DNA from: Fagopyrum homotropicum
Taxonomy: Eukaryota; Streptophyta; Magnoliopsida; Caryophyllales; Polygonaceae
Assembly: GCA_033239125.1 (NCBI GenBank)
Contig: BSWB01000001.1
Location: 384,501 to 448,500 of the forward strand
Length of the DNA: 64,000 nucleotides
Direction of reading: 5' to 3'
A program made the position numbers and the translations under genes. This document shows, piece by piece, positions 10,125-22,405 of this stretch. Under the pieces are notes generated by a model that did not search any database, was not told where the DNA came from, and was given only the letters and a program-made list of their open reading frames with translations. The first letter of the stretch is position 1; every line of letters begins with the position of its first letter.

Positions 10125-13100
10125 ATGAGTGTGATAGGGCTTGATATTGGAAATGAAAACTGTGTCATTTCAGTTGTGAGGCAAAGAGGCATTGATGTAT
10201 TGTTGAATGAAGAGTCTCAACGTGAGACTCCGGCTGTGGTTTCATTTGGTGATAAGCAGAGGTTTCTAGGCTCTGCTGGTGCTGCTTCTGCAACCTTCAA
10301 TCCTAGATCAACCATCTCCCAGCTGAAAAGATTGATCGGTCGTGCATTTAACCAACCTGATGTCCAAGCGGATTTAAGATTGTTCCCTTTCGAGACTTCT
10401 GAAGGTCCTGATGGTGGCATTTTAATTCACTTACAATACATGGGTGGGAGACATAGCTTTACGCCCGTCCAAATTCTGGGCATGCTGCTGTCTCATTTGA
10501 AGCAGATAGCCGAGAAAAGTTTGGGGCTACCAGTTTCAGAATGTGTGATTGGAGTTCCGTCATACTTCACTGATTTGCAGAAACGTCAGTATCTGGATGC
10601 TGCAGCTATTGCTGGTTTGAGACCCTTACGTTTAATGCATGACTGCACTGCTACTGCCCTAGGTTATGGCATTTACAAGACTGATTTTCCTAATGCAAGT
10701 ACGACTCGTGTAGTGTTTGTTGATATTGGACACTGTGATACACAGGTGGTAGTTGCCTCATTTCAGCCTGGTTGTTTCAAAATTCTTTCCCATTCATTTG
10801 ATAATAACTTGGGAGGAAGAGACTTTGATGAGGTATTGGTTAGCCATTTTGCTGCTCAGTTTAAGGAACAATATAATATAGATGTTTATTCTAATCTAAG
10901 AGCTTCTATGCGCCTGAGAGCTGCTTGTGAGAAACTGAAGAAGGTATTGAGTGCAAATGCTGAGGCGCCTCTTAACATAGAATGCTTGATGGATGAAAAA
11001 GATGTCAAAGGATTCATTAGAAGAGATGACTTTGAAAGGCTCTCATCAAACTTAGTGGAAAGAGTAATTGTTCCATGTCAGAAGGCTTTAGCTGCTTCTG
11101 GTTTGAGTGTTGAGGAGATCCAATCTGTTGAGCTAGTTGGTTCAGGCTCTCGCATACCAGCTGTTACAAGGGCTTTATCTTCTTTTTTCAAGAGAGAACC
11201 CAGTCGGAAACTAAATGCTAGTGAATGCGTGGCTCGTGGCTGTGCTCTGCAGTGTGCTATGCTTAGCCCTATATTTCGAGTTAGAGAATATGAGGTTATA
11301 ATTTCTTCTCTCTCTACAATAACTTTGTAATACTATTTGCGGATTATATTTCTTCTTCAGCAATGTTTGTAGCTGACGTGCATGAGCACCTGTGAGGATA
11401 TTGACGATGTTGACCAATGCCACTGAAAGGGATATTCATGGATCCCTTATTAGTGAAATAGATATATTACTTCTACCTTTTTGGTTTCATTATATTATCT
11501 GGAATACGGAAACTGTTGAAATTCTTACTCCTTTGCTATGTGGCTTTGTTGTATGATGTTTGCCAATAGAATTATAGAACCTTGAATATTATGCATAGAT
11601 TGAAATTCTTTTGTGGACTGTCATATTTCTATGTATCGAGTTTCATGCTTTATTTTTATCATCACCATTTGCAGGTTCAAGATTCATTGCCTTTCAGCTT
11701 AGGATTTTTACTGGATGAAGGCTCTATAAAAACTCTAACTAATAGTGTGTTGTTTCCTCGAGGTCATCCAATTCCAAGTGTTAAGATACTCTCATTGCAG
11801 AAGAGTAGTATGTTCCATCTAGAAGCCTTCTATGCTAACCAAAATGAGTTGCCACCTGATGTATCCTCAAAGATCAGTACGTTCACGGTATGTTTGCATT
11901 CATGTGTGAGGGCCTTATGAATTTCTCGTATGGGGTTTTCTTTTTGGATTTGCACATATCAGTTTATTCACTGTACTGGCATTTAACTTGAGAATCAAAT
12001 GCAAGTTATCTACTATATGTGAATACTTCTATACACCCGTGAGGGTGAATCTGGTGATTTAGCTACACTTTCATCAGGATTCTTGTAACTACACTCATCT
12101 CTTGATAAAATATTTTGTTTCTTGACTTTTCAGCCATATTGAACTTAGTTTTTTTTATACTGTCCAGTCGCTTCTCATCTGTGCTTTTATTATTTAGGTT
12201 GGTCCTTTCCAAGCTTCCGGCCACCGTGGTACAAAGGTTAAGGTTAAGATTCATTTAAATCTTCACGGGATTGTTTCCGCAGAATCAGCCTCGGTAAGGT
12301 TCTGCATTTTCTGATCTATCTACTATAGAATTCCCCTTGGCTGTTTTCTGAAAAGCTTATGTAAGTTCTATGAACTAACATAATTATACAGGTCATAGAA
12401 GAAGCTGAGATTGATGATTCTGTTGTGTCAAATAATGATGAGATGCATATGGAAGAGGTGGAAGCTGAGGATGATGATGGATCTCGAGCTGCATTCATGG
12501 CTTCTGTGAGTGCTTTGTTATGGTCTCTGTCCACTGTAATTTGTTTCATGCATATGAGAAGTTCTCATTGCATTACAAATCTGAATGTTGACCTGCAGGG
12601 CAAAGGGGTCAATGGAAAAGGGTTAAAGAGGCATGAGATTCCAGTAAGCGAGAATGTGCATGGTGGAATGACAAGGATGGAGCTTTTAGAAGCTAAACAG
12701 AGAGAAAAAGAGCTTACTGAGCAGGACATCAAGGTTGAACAAGCCAAAGATAAGAAGAACTCTCTGGAGTCTTATGTATACGAGACACGCAATAAGGTAT
12801 TCTTTCATCGTTTACGGATCCTTTTCATTTTATTTTTATTTGTTATGTCTAAAATTCCTAGTGTAGTACTTCATTGCCTTGGCTATCATGGATAACACCA
12901 TCATAAAATTTATTGGATAGATATTAAGCACATACCACAGTTTTGCTACCGGTGAGGAGAGGGAAGGTATCTCTCAAAATTTGCAGGAGACTGAAGACTG
13001 GCTTTACGGAGATGGAGATGATGAAACTGAATATGTTTACAATCAGAAACTGGAGCAGATTAAAATGGTAGAGATTGCTCATGTCCCTGAAGGTTGTCAA

Positions 13101-13791
13101 ATGTATGTGTCAACTTCATAAGCCATGTGACAGAATTTTTTTTATATTATATAGCTAGTAGATCCAATTGAACATCGGTATAAAGATGAAGAGGCCCGAG
13201 CACAAGGAACTCGGGATTTGATGGATTGCATTTCCGCATGCCGGACGGCTGCTGAATCAATGCAATCAGACAATGATAAGGATGTGGTACAAACTCAACT
13301 TGAATTTTAATTTTTGATGTTGGCAATATAGAAGTTCTTGATAGACTTCTTAGCTGTTTGTGAACTTGACAAAGATGTTCTTTGAGTTTGAAAAAAATTC
13401 ATTTGGTTGCCAGTTTCTTACTGAATGCAACAAGGCAGAGCATTGGCTGCGAGAAAAGACTCAACAGCAAGATTCGTTGCCCAAAAATGTGGATCCAATT
13501 CTAAGTTCAAGTGACATCAGAAGAAAGAGAGAAGCACTTCTTGCGTAATCTTCTGACATTCTCTCTAATACTTTTGAGGCTATATGCACATTTGCTACAA
13601 AGGCCCTTCCTGATTGGGCATTCGAAGATTGCATCATGTATATAATCTATGAATGTTGCATTTTCTCCTTGCTGTATTCTGAAATGGGTTTCTCCTAACA
13701 TTGTTACAGGATATGCAACGGAATGACTAGCTCAAAGGCTATTCCTATGAGACCTGATGGGCATTCTAATAAGGTCGGATCAGAGACATAA
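10125..13791 (+). CDS. HSP70-16: Hsp110-type heat shock protein 70 (HSP70-16-like), 760 aa
   Basis: Cytosolic Hsp110/SSE-class chaperone, a nucleotide-exchange factor and holdase for canonical Hsp70. Exons: 10125-11294, 11675-11887, 12198-12293, 12392-12505, 12599-12796, 12921-13067, 13155-13286, 13414-13544, 13710-13791, giving 760 residues. Arabidopsis HSP70-16 is recalled as about 763, HSP70-14/15 as about 831. The ATPase domain fills exon 1: MSVIGLDIGNENCVI (phosphate 1), ETPAVVSFGDKQRFLGSAGA, DCTATALGYGIYKTD, VFVDIGHCDTQVVVASFQPG and SVELVGSGSRIPAV. Exons 2-3 give the beta domain. Exon 4 is the acidic loop (EEVEAEDDDGS), and exons 5-9 the helical lid with QETEDWLYGDGDD and CNKAEHWLREKTQQQ. 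ATG 10125 is used; the frame stays open upstream but only from a GTG. The intron 12506-12598 (93 nt) has no stop in frame. Confidence 0.92.
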
Positions 13792-15394
13792 AAGAGTTGG
13801 CATGGAAGCATTAGAGCAAGTGAGGCAGATTATTAACCCTTACGGTACTTTGTCTTGTATGCTTGCATTTTAGTTTGATTCTCAAAATATCATCGTTGGC
13901 TTTGCAAGTGCTGAATCAAAATGTAAATTTGTAGGAACTCTGCGGGAGAGCAAGTTGTTGGAGAAGATAAGCCCCCAAATTTTGGTAGCAATTAAAAGGT
14001 GCTGGTTAGTGGTTTGCTTGATTTGGCACTGAGGAGTGATTTTTGTATGTTGGTGCTATGCAATCTAAACTAGTATGCAACTATTATCATGCCCCATATG
14101 GGCCATATATATGTTACTCTACTTGTGGAACTCGATCACAGAAAGCTTGTATGCTAAGATGAAAGCAACAAAAATCAAGCAAAAGACCTAGAAAGATGTG
14201 TGAAAAATCGTAGTGCAATTGTGCCATTATCACTGTCATTAGCATTAGACTATTAGTGGTTGATTAAACAGGTTTAAATTCCACTGTATAAGGAATAGAT
14301 ATCTACGAGTCCCTGCGACCGACGTTTGGTGAACGTTGAAGACTGTCCTTGACACGTATGGGTGATTAGGGCTATTATTATACGAGTTAATTGATTTGGC
14401 TAGAAAAAAAGCTATATTCGTTCTTGCTTAAACAAGTAGAATATGTTGTACAGCTCTAAAAAAGCTCTGTTCTTTCTTGATCAAACAATTAAGTATATAT
14501 TGTAGGATCATGTTCTTAAGTTCAATTGAAATTAAGGTTTAGCTTGATTATAAATGAGATGCGAAAAAAGCTCTGTTCTTTCTTGATTAAACAATTAGAG
14601 TATGCTGTATGATCATGTTCTTAAGTTCAATTGAAATTTAGGTTTAACTTGATTATAAATGAGATGTACCCGACTACACGAGCATATCAATGTTGTCTTA
14701 GATACCCTTCTTTAAAGAAATCAGGCTTGACTCGAAATAACTCGGTTTAACTTTAGGCTCATTAACTAGTAAGTCAAATATGATCACATTTTTAGACTCG
14801 ATTTGATTTTAAACAATTGGGACACGAAGATACCACCAAAATCCCGTCAATTCTTACTTGAACAACCACATCCTACATTCTACACATGTAAAAGTACCAT
14901 TTGTGTTGCACAGGTACAACGAGCTTTCTATTGAATATTTCCTCTAGTTCTCAACATTTGTCATCACAAATTTAAAATTTTGGTTCATAATATATGTTAA
15001 TACTCAAACCTTTCACAAATCGAAATTTATCCAGTTTTACTTATTGTCTGTGTTTCAAAATATTTTTTCTCTTTTCGTACAACTCTCCACATTATATCAT
15101 TGTTTTTACACAAATTTTATAAATTATTATACATAATTAAATATTATATTTTTATTTATTTTTAGTTTTATTAATATTTGTTTTTTAATCTAATTACAAT
15201 TATTAATATGTGTTTTTTTAATCTAATGACCATTATTGATATAACGGGAAGAAGAGGAGTATCAACTTTGATTAATGAAAGAATATTTTCCTTAACTAGA
15301 GCACTTGAGGTGAAGCTGAACCAAATTATGTTGGGAAAAAAAAGTAGACTGTACACGATAACCCAACAATTAATGTACAAAGCCCCACCTACAA
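13792..15394. other. HSP70 3' UTR and spacer
   Basis: No coding region seen after the HSP70 stop. The tandem repeat at 14399-14666 is listed separately. The remainder is AT-rich with short T-rich subrepeats at 15170-15230 (two near-copies of TTTTTTAATCTAATKAC). Confidence 0.45.
14399..14666. repeat. Tandem repeat, unit about 106 bp, two good copies plus a partial one
   Basis: Unit 14458-14563 and unit 14564-14666 both begin AAAAAAGCTCTGTTCTTTCT and share GATCATGTTCTTAAGTTCAA and CTTGATTATAAATGAGATG, with few differences. A degenerate partial unit precedes them (14399-14457, AAAAAAAGCTATATTCGTTC). It is a recent local duplication with no coding content. Confidence 0.85.
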
Positions 15395-15694
15395 TCAACT
15401 CATATAATAGCCCTCGGGAATGCTCTGGAGTTTGGGCCTCCAAGGACGCCGGCGTCGGACTTGCACCTCGACACTTTTCTCAATCAACCTCTGCAACACC
15501 TTCTCCTCCGCCCTACTCAGCAGCTGGTCCAGCTGCTTCTTAGAAATCTTAATCCGTAGCTCCGCCCCAACGCCGCCGCCCATAGGCCCCTTCTTGTCGT
15601 CGTCATGTGATTCATGGCCGTTACGGCCCATCGAGCCCCAATCGTCTCCGGCCCACACCATGGAAGAAGACCCTCTCATGCAACAATTCCCCAT
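15395..15694 (-). CDS. Small N-myristoylated-type plant protein (MGNCC), 99 aa
   Basis: Single exon, 99 codons, starting MGNCCMRGSSSMVWAGDDWG. Gly2 with Cys4/Cys5 is a classic N-myristoylation plus palmitoylation signal, so a membrane-associated location is inferred. Residues 45-70 (ELRIKISKKQLDQLLSRAEE) and the ending RPWRPKLQSIPE match a small plant family of unknown biochemical function whose members share the KI(T/S)KKQL block and a C-terminal WRPxLQSIPE. The upstream region has a TATA box and a G-box. The plus-strand frames over the same bases are shadows. Confidence 0.75.
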   Translation of the reverse strand: MGNCCMRGSSSMVWAGDDWGSMGRNGHESHDDDKKGPMGGGVGAELRIKISKKQLDQLLSRAEEKVLQRLIEKSVEVQVRRRRPWRPKLQSIPEGYYMS

Positions 15695-15831
15695 TATTCA
15701 CTTCAGCTTTCTCGATATATCTCTACTAATACTTTCCTGACTTTTTGCACAGACAATGAAGCTTGTTTTTATAGGTTGGGAATTTTGATGTGCAGGTGAA
15801 GTGAAGGGATTTGGAAGACGATGAGCTGGAT

Positions 15832-15900
15832 CTGTATATATAGGATGCTGGGAAGGAGCTAGGAAATATATCAGTGACGGTGACGCGGATATCCACGTGG
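15832..15900 (-). promoter_or_regulatory. Promoter of the MGNCC gene: TATA box and G-box/ABRE
   Basis: On the minus strand CCTATATATACAG lies about 140 bp upstream of the ATG (plus-strand TGTATATATAGG, about 15832-15843). A CCACGTGG G-box core lies a further 50 bp upstream (about 15893-15900). CACGTG boxes bind bZIP/bHLH factors and often give ABA or light response; that response is inferred here. Confidence 0.5.
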
Positions 15901-16201
15901 AACGGTTGGTTGACCTGTCTACTATTTTAAAAGTTGATTATAAATCTTAAAACTAATTTTTATATATATGTGTATATAATCACCATCTACTACTGTTGAA
16001 AACATCAATAATAAGAGGTTAGTATTTTACTGGGTCCTCAATTCTAGAACAGAAGCTGCCTCTTGTTTTTCTGTAGTTACGTGTTATTACAAATTTAAAG
16101 ACCCTTTTTTTTTAATGATTAGGATGCCACGTACGTACAACTAGTTGCTAGGTTGGCTAGCGATGACACTGTTGTTCGATGTGAAATAAAATGAGGGTAT
16201 G

Positions 16202-16550
16202 TAGGGGTGTAACGCGAGCCGAACGAGTCGAGCATCAGTATGCTCAAGCTCGGCTCGTTTATAAACGAGCCGGGCCGGGTCCGAGTTGAACCTAAAATTT
16301 ATACGAGCTTTAAAACGTGCTCAAGCTTGACTCGTTTAAAAAGTGAATGAGCTCGAACCGAGCTTTTGACGAGCCGAGCCCGAGTAGCTCGGCTAAAATA
16401 ATACTCCTATAGTGTTATTTTAGCCGAACGAGCCGAGCCTAAAAATTATACGAGCTTTAAAATGTGCTCAAACTTGACTCGTTTAGAAAATGAACGAGCT
16501 CGAGCTGAGCCCGAACCGAACCCGAGTAGCTTGTCTCATATTACAGGATA
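16202..16550. mobile_element. hAT MITE, CGAGC family, copy 1 (349 bp)
   Basis: Begins TAGGGGTGTAACGCGAGCCG and ends CTCATATTACAGGATA. It is flanked on both sides by AGGGTATG (16194-16201 and 16551-16558), a perfect 8-bp target duplication. The left end matches copy 2 at 51469; the right TIR has decayed in its last bases. The interior consists of CGAGCCGAGC / GCTCGGCTCG repeats with internal palindromes. No transposase frame. Confidence 0.88.
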
Positions 16551-16935
16551 AGGGTATGATATCACCATTTACTATAAAATTAGAGAAAGAGTTATGTGAA
16601 AGAGCGATGTGGGAGGAATCTTGAAAAGGTATAAATTTGTGTTCAAACTGTGAACCACTATTTACTTTTACGGTCAATCGTGTGAACTTGTAATGAAATG
16701 GAATCTGTTTTTACCTAAAATACCCTTTTACATGTTTTATTGCCTTCTCTTTTCTTATGCCGCCAATTTAACCCATCTTATGGTATATGGATTTGTTTCA
16801 ACTAAAAACTATGGGAAATATTGAAAATGCATAGATTCCTTTCCTGCTTTAGACTAACATGTTATTCATGCTATCATTAACAGTATATTACTACTATTTT
16901 TGATAAGTTTAGATTCAAACCTAATATTAAATTGT

Positions 16936-17065
16936 TTTTTTTCAAAAAACCAATGTCACCCAATACAAACGAAAATCGGTTTGAAATCCTAAACGATATG
17001 TTAGTCTAATGGATCGAAAGATCGAAAAAGATCGGCAGAATGACCGTTATAAAGGACCCCAACAA
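16936..17065 (-). mobile_element. LINE 3'-end fragment (antisense, tentative)
   Basis: On the minus strand the region reads GTCATTCTGCCGATC, TTTCGATC and CATTAGAC, in the same order as the LINE-like 3' end at 5540-5610. A T-rich run at 16936-16950 on the plus strand would correspond to its A tail. It has no coding content. Confidence 0.35.
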
Positions 17066-17643
17066 AATAAGGACTTGTTTATTTTCCATATCCTATATGA
17101 GTATATCAGATATCGGTATTGATATGAGTATGAGATTGATATCTGATATATGATACTTGTGTTCGACAAGATGGTGAGATATATCACAAGAGGGAGACTT
17201 AAGAGGGTGACGTGAGAGAAAAAAGAACGTGTACTTATATCTGGTATATCACTTTGATATCTATATACACAATTATATAATATAAATATCGGATATCTGA
17301 ACCACCAAATTTATTAGTCCTTTGATTTGGAGGCTACGTGCAACCCACTTGGGACTTAGGAGATGCTACATGTGCATGCCAACAACACATTTTCCGCAGA
17401 AACCCAATAAAAATAGTAACAAAATGCAATCTCTATGCCACTCACCTACATTTATATATAACAACATAAATAACATGTACAATAACATCACCCACTAACA
17501 AAAACTAGGCATATATGCAGTATTATATAATATACAAAATTTGGTACAATTTTTTTTAATCCTATTATTGGCCAACCCAAAATATTATATCACGAATATC
17601 CGGTAATATACGTGTTACACATATGGGAATTTTAGCAAAAAAA

Positions 17644-17730
17644 TGTCAAAGTCCGATACTGACAGACCGGTTGAGTGGAATCGTGTGTATACGAGTGCAC
17701 ATGCGCATTAGGCATAAACCCAACACGTGC
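17644..17730 (-). mobile_element. Fragment of the TRIM-family LTR (antisense)
   Basis: Begins TGTCAAAGTCCGATACTGAC, the inverse complement of the LTR 3' end seen at 62700-62719. It continues with GTGCACATGCGCATTAGGC and AACCCAACACGTGC, again matching the LTR order. Only about half an LTR is left. Confidence 0.5.
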
Positions 17731-18251
17731 ATGCATTTTGTTGTTTTTAATAAATGTTATTTTCATAAGAATTGGACGACAGAAAGATAGAATATAGTTT
17801 TACAAATTTTGAAGAAATTTGGTTGTCAAAATTCAGAAGCTGATATATTACGATTTACGAAGCTCTTTGCATTATGGAGCTCAAACCGAGTCAGGAAAAG
17901 AAGAAAAAGATCAACTTCCGATAAGGGAAGAAAGAGGGAGAGATCCACAGGAAAGGCGACAAGAAAAGAGAAACAAAATATCCATGTTGAATGGTGTTGG
18001 GGTATGATTTCGATAGGATCATCACATTATTCGGTGCCAAATTCTCCTTGTATTATCAATATTTTTGACCTGGATATTCCTTGAGATCCCTGCAAGGTTT
18101 GATATCACCTTCCAAATCTGATTTTTGGTGTTGTTGATGCATCTTCTTGCCAAGAGAGAAACCCTAATTGGATCGTTGCTACCTACCTCTATTCCCATCT
18201 GATCTTTGTTTTTTTTAATCTCTCTGAGGAGATACATAAACCACATATACG

Positions 18252-21200
18252 ATGGGTTGTTGTTATAGCAAAGCAAACAGAAGAAGATTGAGCGGAAAGC
18301 CTCCTCAGGAAATTGGATCAGAAATGCCCGGCGAGTCCTTCGTCGTGCCAACCACCTCTTCCGGTGACCTCAATGACCAAATCCACCGCCAGCAACAGCC
18401 GCAACAACCACCACAAAACCACCGGCAGGCACCGCCTCAGCAAATCGCCATCCAATTGCAAAAGCCAAATGAGGAAATCAGCCAACCACAACAACAGAAA
18501 CCCTCACGCCCAAAACCCAGGGCTGAACCTGAATCCATATTGGGGAAGCCATTGGACGACATAAAGCAGCAGTATACCATTGGTAAGGAACTGGGTAGAG
18601 GTCAATTTGGGATTACATATCTCTGTACTGAGAATTCAACTGGGCGTGCTTTTGCTTGTAAGTCTATCTTGAAGAGGAAGCTTGTGAGTAAAAGTGATAA
18701 GGAGGATATTAAGAGAGAGATTCAGATTTTGCAACATTTGTCTGGGCAGCCCAACATTGTGGAGTTTAAGGGTGCATATGAGGACAGGCAATCTGTTCAT
18801 GTTGTGATGGAGCTTTGTGGGGGTGGCGAGCTCTTTGATAGGATTATTGCACAGGGGGTGTACTCTGAAAGCGCAGCTGCGTCCATTTGTCGGGACATTG
18901 TGAAGGTTGTTCACAATTGTCATTTCATGGGTGTGATGCACCGCGATCTTAAGCCCGAGAACTTCTTGCTTTCCAGCAAAGATGAGAATTCCATGTTAAA
19001 GGCAACCGATTTCGGATTGTCTGTGTTCATTGAGGAAGGTTAGTTTACTGTTCTACTCCTAGTCTGTGGATTATTTGTTTGGGGCTTTCTTCTTGTCGTT
19101 GTAGGCTTATCAGTTGTCTTTCTCAGATAAACTTGTAATGAGCATTTAAGCACACATGAATATGTTTCTACTTATTAATTATAGGTTATACTTGTAGTTT
19201 ATAGTGTTTTTAGCTAGAGCATTGCTGAATGAAATCTTAGTGCTATTTAATCATTAAATAAATATCCAATCATCAATTCATATATCATTCTAGGTCTTTG
19301 TATCCATCAGTTGGGTTGGTATGTGTAGCTGATATGCCGTCTAAATGATGCACATCTAATGTACATAAATATGGTGTTAAGACTTCAGTGTTTATATGGT
19401 TTTGTTGCTATCTTATGATTTCCATGTATCTCAGACTAGCTCATATCATTTGTATGTTGGTAGACTAGTTCATGAATCATGACGGTTGTTGCAGTTTGCT
19501 AGTTACTTAGTTAGCATCTTCTTTTTAGTAGCAGCGGAATAAACTTTAAAACTTTATGATTTATGAAAATCACAGCCATAAACCATGAAAATGAAAATTG
19601 TTTGACATCATAATAAAGATATGGGCTGCGTTTGGTAGGATAAAAAAATTAAGGGGATTAAAATTATAAGAATGGAGTGGGGGAAATATTTCTTTTAATC
19701 TCGTTTGGTAAGGGAATGAAGGAGGTGAAGGGGATTAGATTGTGGAGATTAAGGGAATTAGATTATGGATTTGAGTAATCCTATTGAACTTCGATTATAA
19801 GACTTATTGAGGCTAAAATCTCACTTTTACCCCTCTTCCTTTTTTTTTCAGTATCTGTCTGTCCATCTACAAAAAAATTTAACACATATTTTTTCAAAAT
19901 TTCACCCACAATCATATAAATGTTACCAACCACTCACTTCACTTATTTTCATACTCATCTCCTTGAACAATTTCATCTCCTTAATTCTTTATATAAATAA
20001 TTCTCTTCATCTATTTAATCTTACGTTACCAAACAAACATGTAATTGAGTAAATCTTAGTGATTCGCCAAATCTGTGTTTGCCATTATGGTTGAGGCATG
20101 GAGTAGAATTTGGACAAATCTATTTGTAGAACTTATATTTTGTTGATTGGTTGTAAAGGGTGGTGATGATTAATAAGTGGTCAAATTCATGGAAAAATAA
20201 ACACAAAAGTATGTTTTTTTTGTTATTGAATGCGTTTATTAATAATTGTGTCGGATGTTAGAATGCCTTAGAGCATCCACAGTCGAGATCCCATGAAATT
20301 CTCTAAGAAACCTTGCAATAATTTTTATGACACCTCCCCTCCTTTATTTCTTTCTCTTAAATTATAACGTACTATGTGGCCACCAAAATAATGTGCTATG
20401 GTCAGTCTTGTTAGCTGCATATGTGATCCAAGCTTTCAGCTCCGATGACATTGCACTCTAGAATTACAAATTTCTGAGAGGTTATCAAAATCCGGCTCTA
20501 ACATTTTAGTTTTTTTTTGGGCCAGGAAGAGTGTATCGTGATGTGGCAGGTAGTGCCTATTATGTTGCACCTGAAGTACTTAGACGCAGTTATGGCAAGG
20601 AAATAGATATCTGGAGTGCAGGGGTGATCCTGTATATTCTGCTAAGTGGTGTACCTCCGTTTTGGGCCGGTAAGAGACTAAGAGGAGACAACCAGTTTTT
20701 CCCACCTGTTTCTTTGTTTAGTTGTTGTGGTAGCTTAACAATAAGATTTTTTTTCTTTCAGAAACTGAGAAGGGTATATTTGATGCTATATCGAAAGGAA
20801 AAGTCGACTTTGAAAGTGACCCTTGGCCATCAATCTCAAACAGTGCAAAAGATCTTGTTGCTAGGATGTTGACAAAGGATCCCAAATTACGGATCACTGC
20901 GGCTCAAGTTCTTGGTACCATCATCACCCTTTTTTAGACTACACTCTAATTTCCAAATTAATGTTTATTCTTGTCTGCTTGCTGCTATTTCTGGACATCT
21001 CTTCATAGATTCATGCATCCAACTGAATTCCATGTTAGACAGGATTGGTTTGGGTATGATACAACATTTCAAACTTGAGACCTCCTTTTAGATATATATG
21101 AAGTGAAAACAGTTACTAAAAATGATTACTGGATCAAAATTTGGTATACATGTATCAGGAACAACTCTTTTCTTGTCTTTCTTTTATTAGGAATAGCTTT

Positions 21201-22405
21201 CTGCTTTTCACTAATCAACTCTTGATCCTCCCACCAAGTAGCTTTATTTTGCATGTCTTGGTGTAAATTAGAGCACCCATGGATAATAGAGGGTGGAGAA
21301 GCATCAGATAAGCCAATGGATAGTGCAGTGCTTACCAGAATGAAGCAGTTCAGGGCAATGAACAAGCTCAAGAAGCTGGCACTGAAGGTGAATTTCTCAC
21401 TAATTTGTCGGAGTTTGAAGTCATTAAATTTGGCAGAGGATTATGTCATGTCAACAATGATGTACTACTCCTGGATCTTGACAGGTCATTGCACAAAATA
21501 TGTCCGAGGAAGAGATTAAGGGTCTTAAAGCAATGTTTGCCAACATTGATACAGACAAGAGTGGTTCCATCACGTATGATGAATTGAAGGATGGATTGGC
21601 CCGACTAGGGTCAAAGCTATCTGAAGCTGAAGTGAAAGACCTAATGGAAGCAGTAAGTTGATTTGATACAAGCTGAGTAAGAAAATGTTTCTGTTAAGTA
21701 CTTATGTTTAAGATTTGCGCTTCCGTTTTCTGCATAATGTGCATTGCAGGCAGATGTGGATGGAAATGGGACGATAGATTATGTTGAATTCATTACAGTG
21801 ATGATGAGCAGACATAGAATGGATTCAGATGAAAATCTAGTCAAAGCATTTAGATATTTTGACAAGGACAACAGTGGGTAAGAACTGTTGCTTACTGTTC
21901 TCCAACTGCGGTGATTGGCTGGATACTGATAATGAACTAGCTAAGAAGAAGATACCTAGTTGCTTAGATGATTCAAGTTTTAATTGCTTGAGAAGATAAA
22001 ACTACTTGTCTAAGATTATATACTACTTCTATAGACTCCCTTATACATATTTTCTGTGACATAAATTGATAAAAATGACAGCTTCATAACAACGGATGAA
22101 CTTGAATCATCCATGAGGGAGTATGGAATTGCTGATGAGTCCAGCATCAAGGAGATCTTATCAGAGGTGGATACTGATAATGTAAGTTGATTTAGAAAGA
22201 ACGTCACAAACTGGCGACTACTGAAATTCCCACATTTGGTTACTAAAACATAAAACAAACTAATTCCAGTATAAGGATTACTTGATATATATGGTTTTGG
22301 CTGAGATTAGCTTGGTATGTGATGATACAGGATGGGAAAATCAATTACGATGAGTTCTCATACATGATGAGAAGCGGAACAAAACATCAAGTGAAGCTGT
22401 TTTAA
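18252..22405 (+). CDS. CPK: Calcium-dependent protein kinase, group I type, 556 aa
   Basis: Ca2+-activated Ser/Thr kinase for calcium signalling. Exons: 18252-19038, 20526-20669, 20762-20914, 21272-21387, 21485-21652, 21750-21877, 22082-22181, 22331-22405. MGCC at the start predicts myristoylation and palmitoylation, hence membrane attachment. Residues 40-95 are a Q/P-rich variable domain. The kinase domain is about 108-366: GRGQFGITYL loop, FACKSI lysine, HRDLKPENF catalytic loop, TDFGLS and APEVL. The autoinhibitory junction is SAVLTRMKQFRAMNKLKKLA. All four EF-hands keep their ligands: DTDKSGSITYDE, DVDGNGTIDYVE, DKDNSGFITTDE, DTDNDGKINYDE. Tail is KHQVKLF. The first intron (19039-20525) carries a MITE. 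It resembles CPK1/2/5/6-type kinases; the exact orthologue is not assigned. Confidence 0.93.
19623..20040. mobile_element. MITE in CDPK intron 1 (GTTTGGTA ends)
   Basis: The left end GGGCTGCGTTTGGTAGG and the right end GTTACCAAACAAACATG are inverse-complementary around GTTTGGTAA. A second GTTTGGTAAGGG-type motif at about 19704 suggests internal rearrangement. The Tourist-like ends are suggestive, but the target duplication is not clear. Confidence 0.45.

Noticed and set aside
17809..18084. 91-aa and 62-aa open frames just upstream of the CDPK
   Set aside because: Lys/Arg-rich low-complexity frames within the presumed CDPK leader or promoter; no homology recognised.
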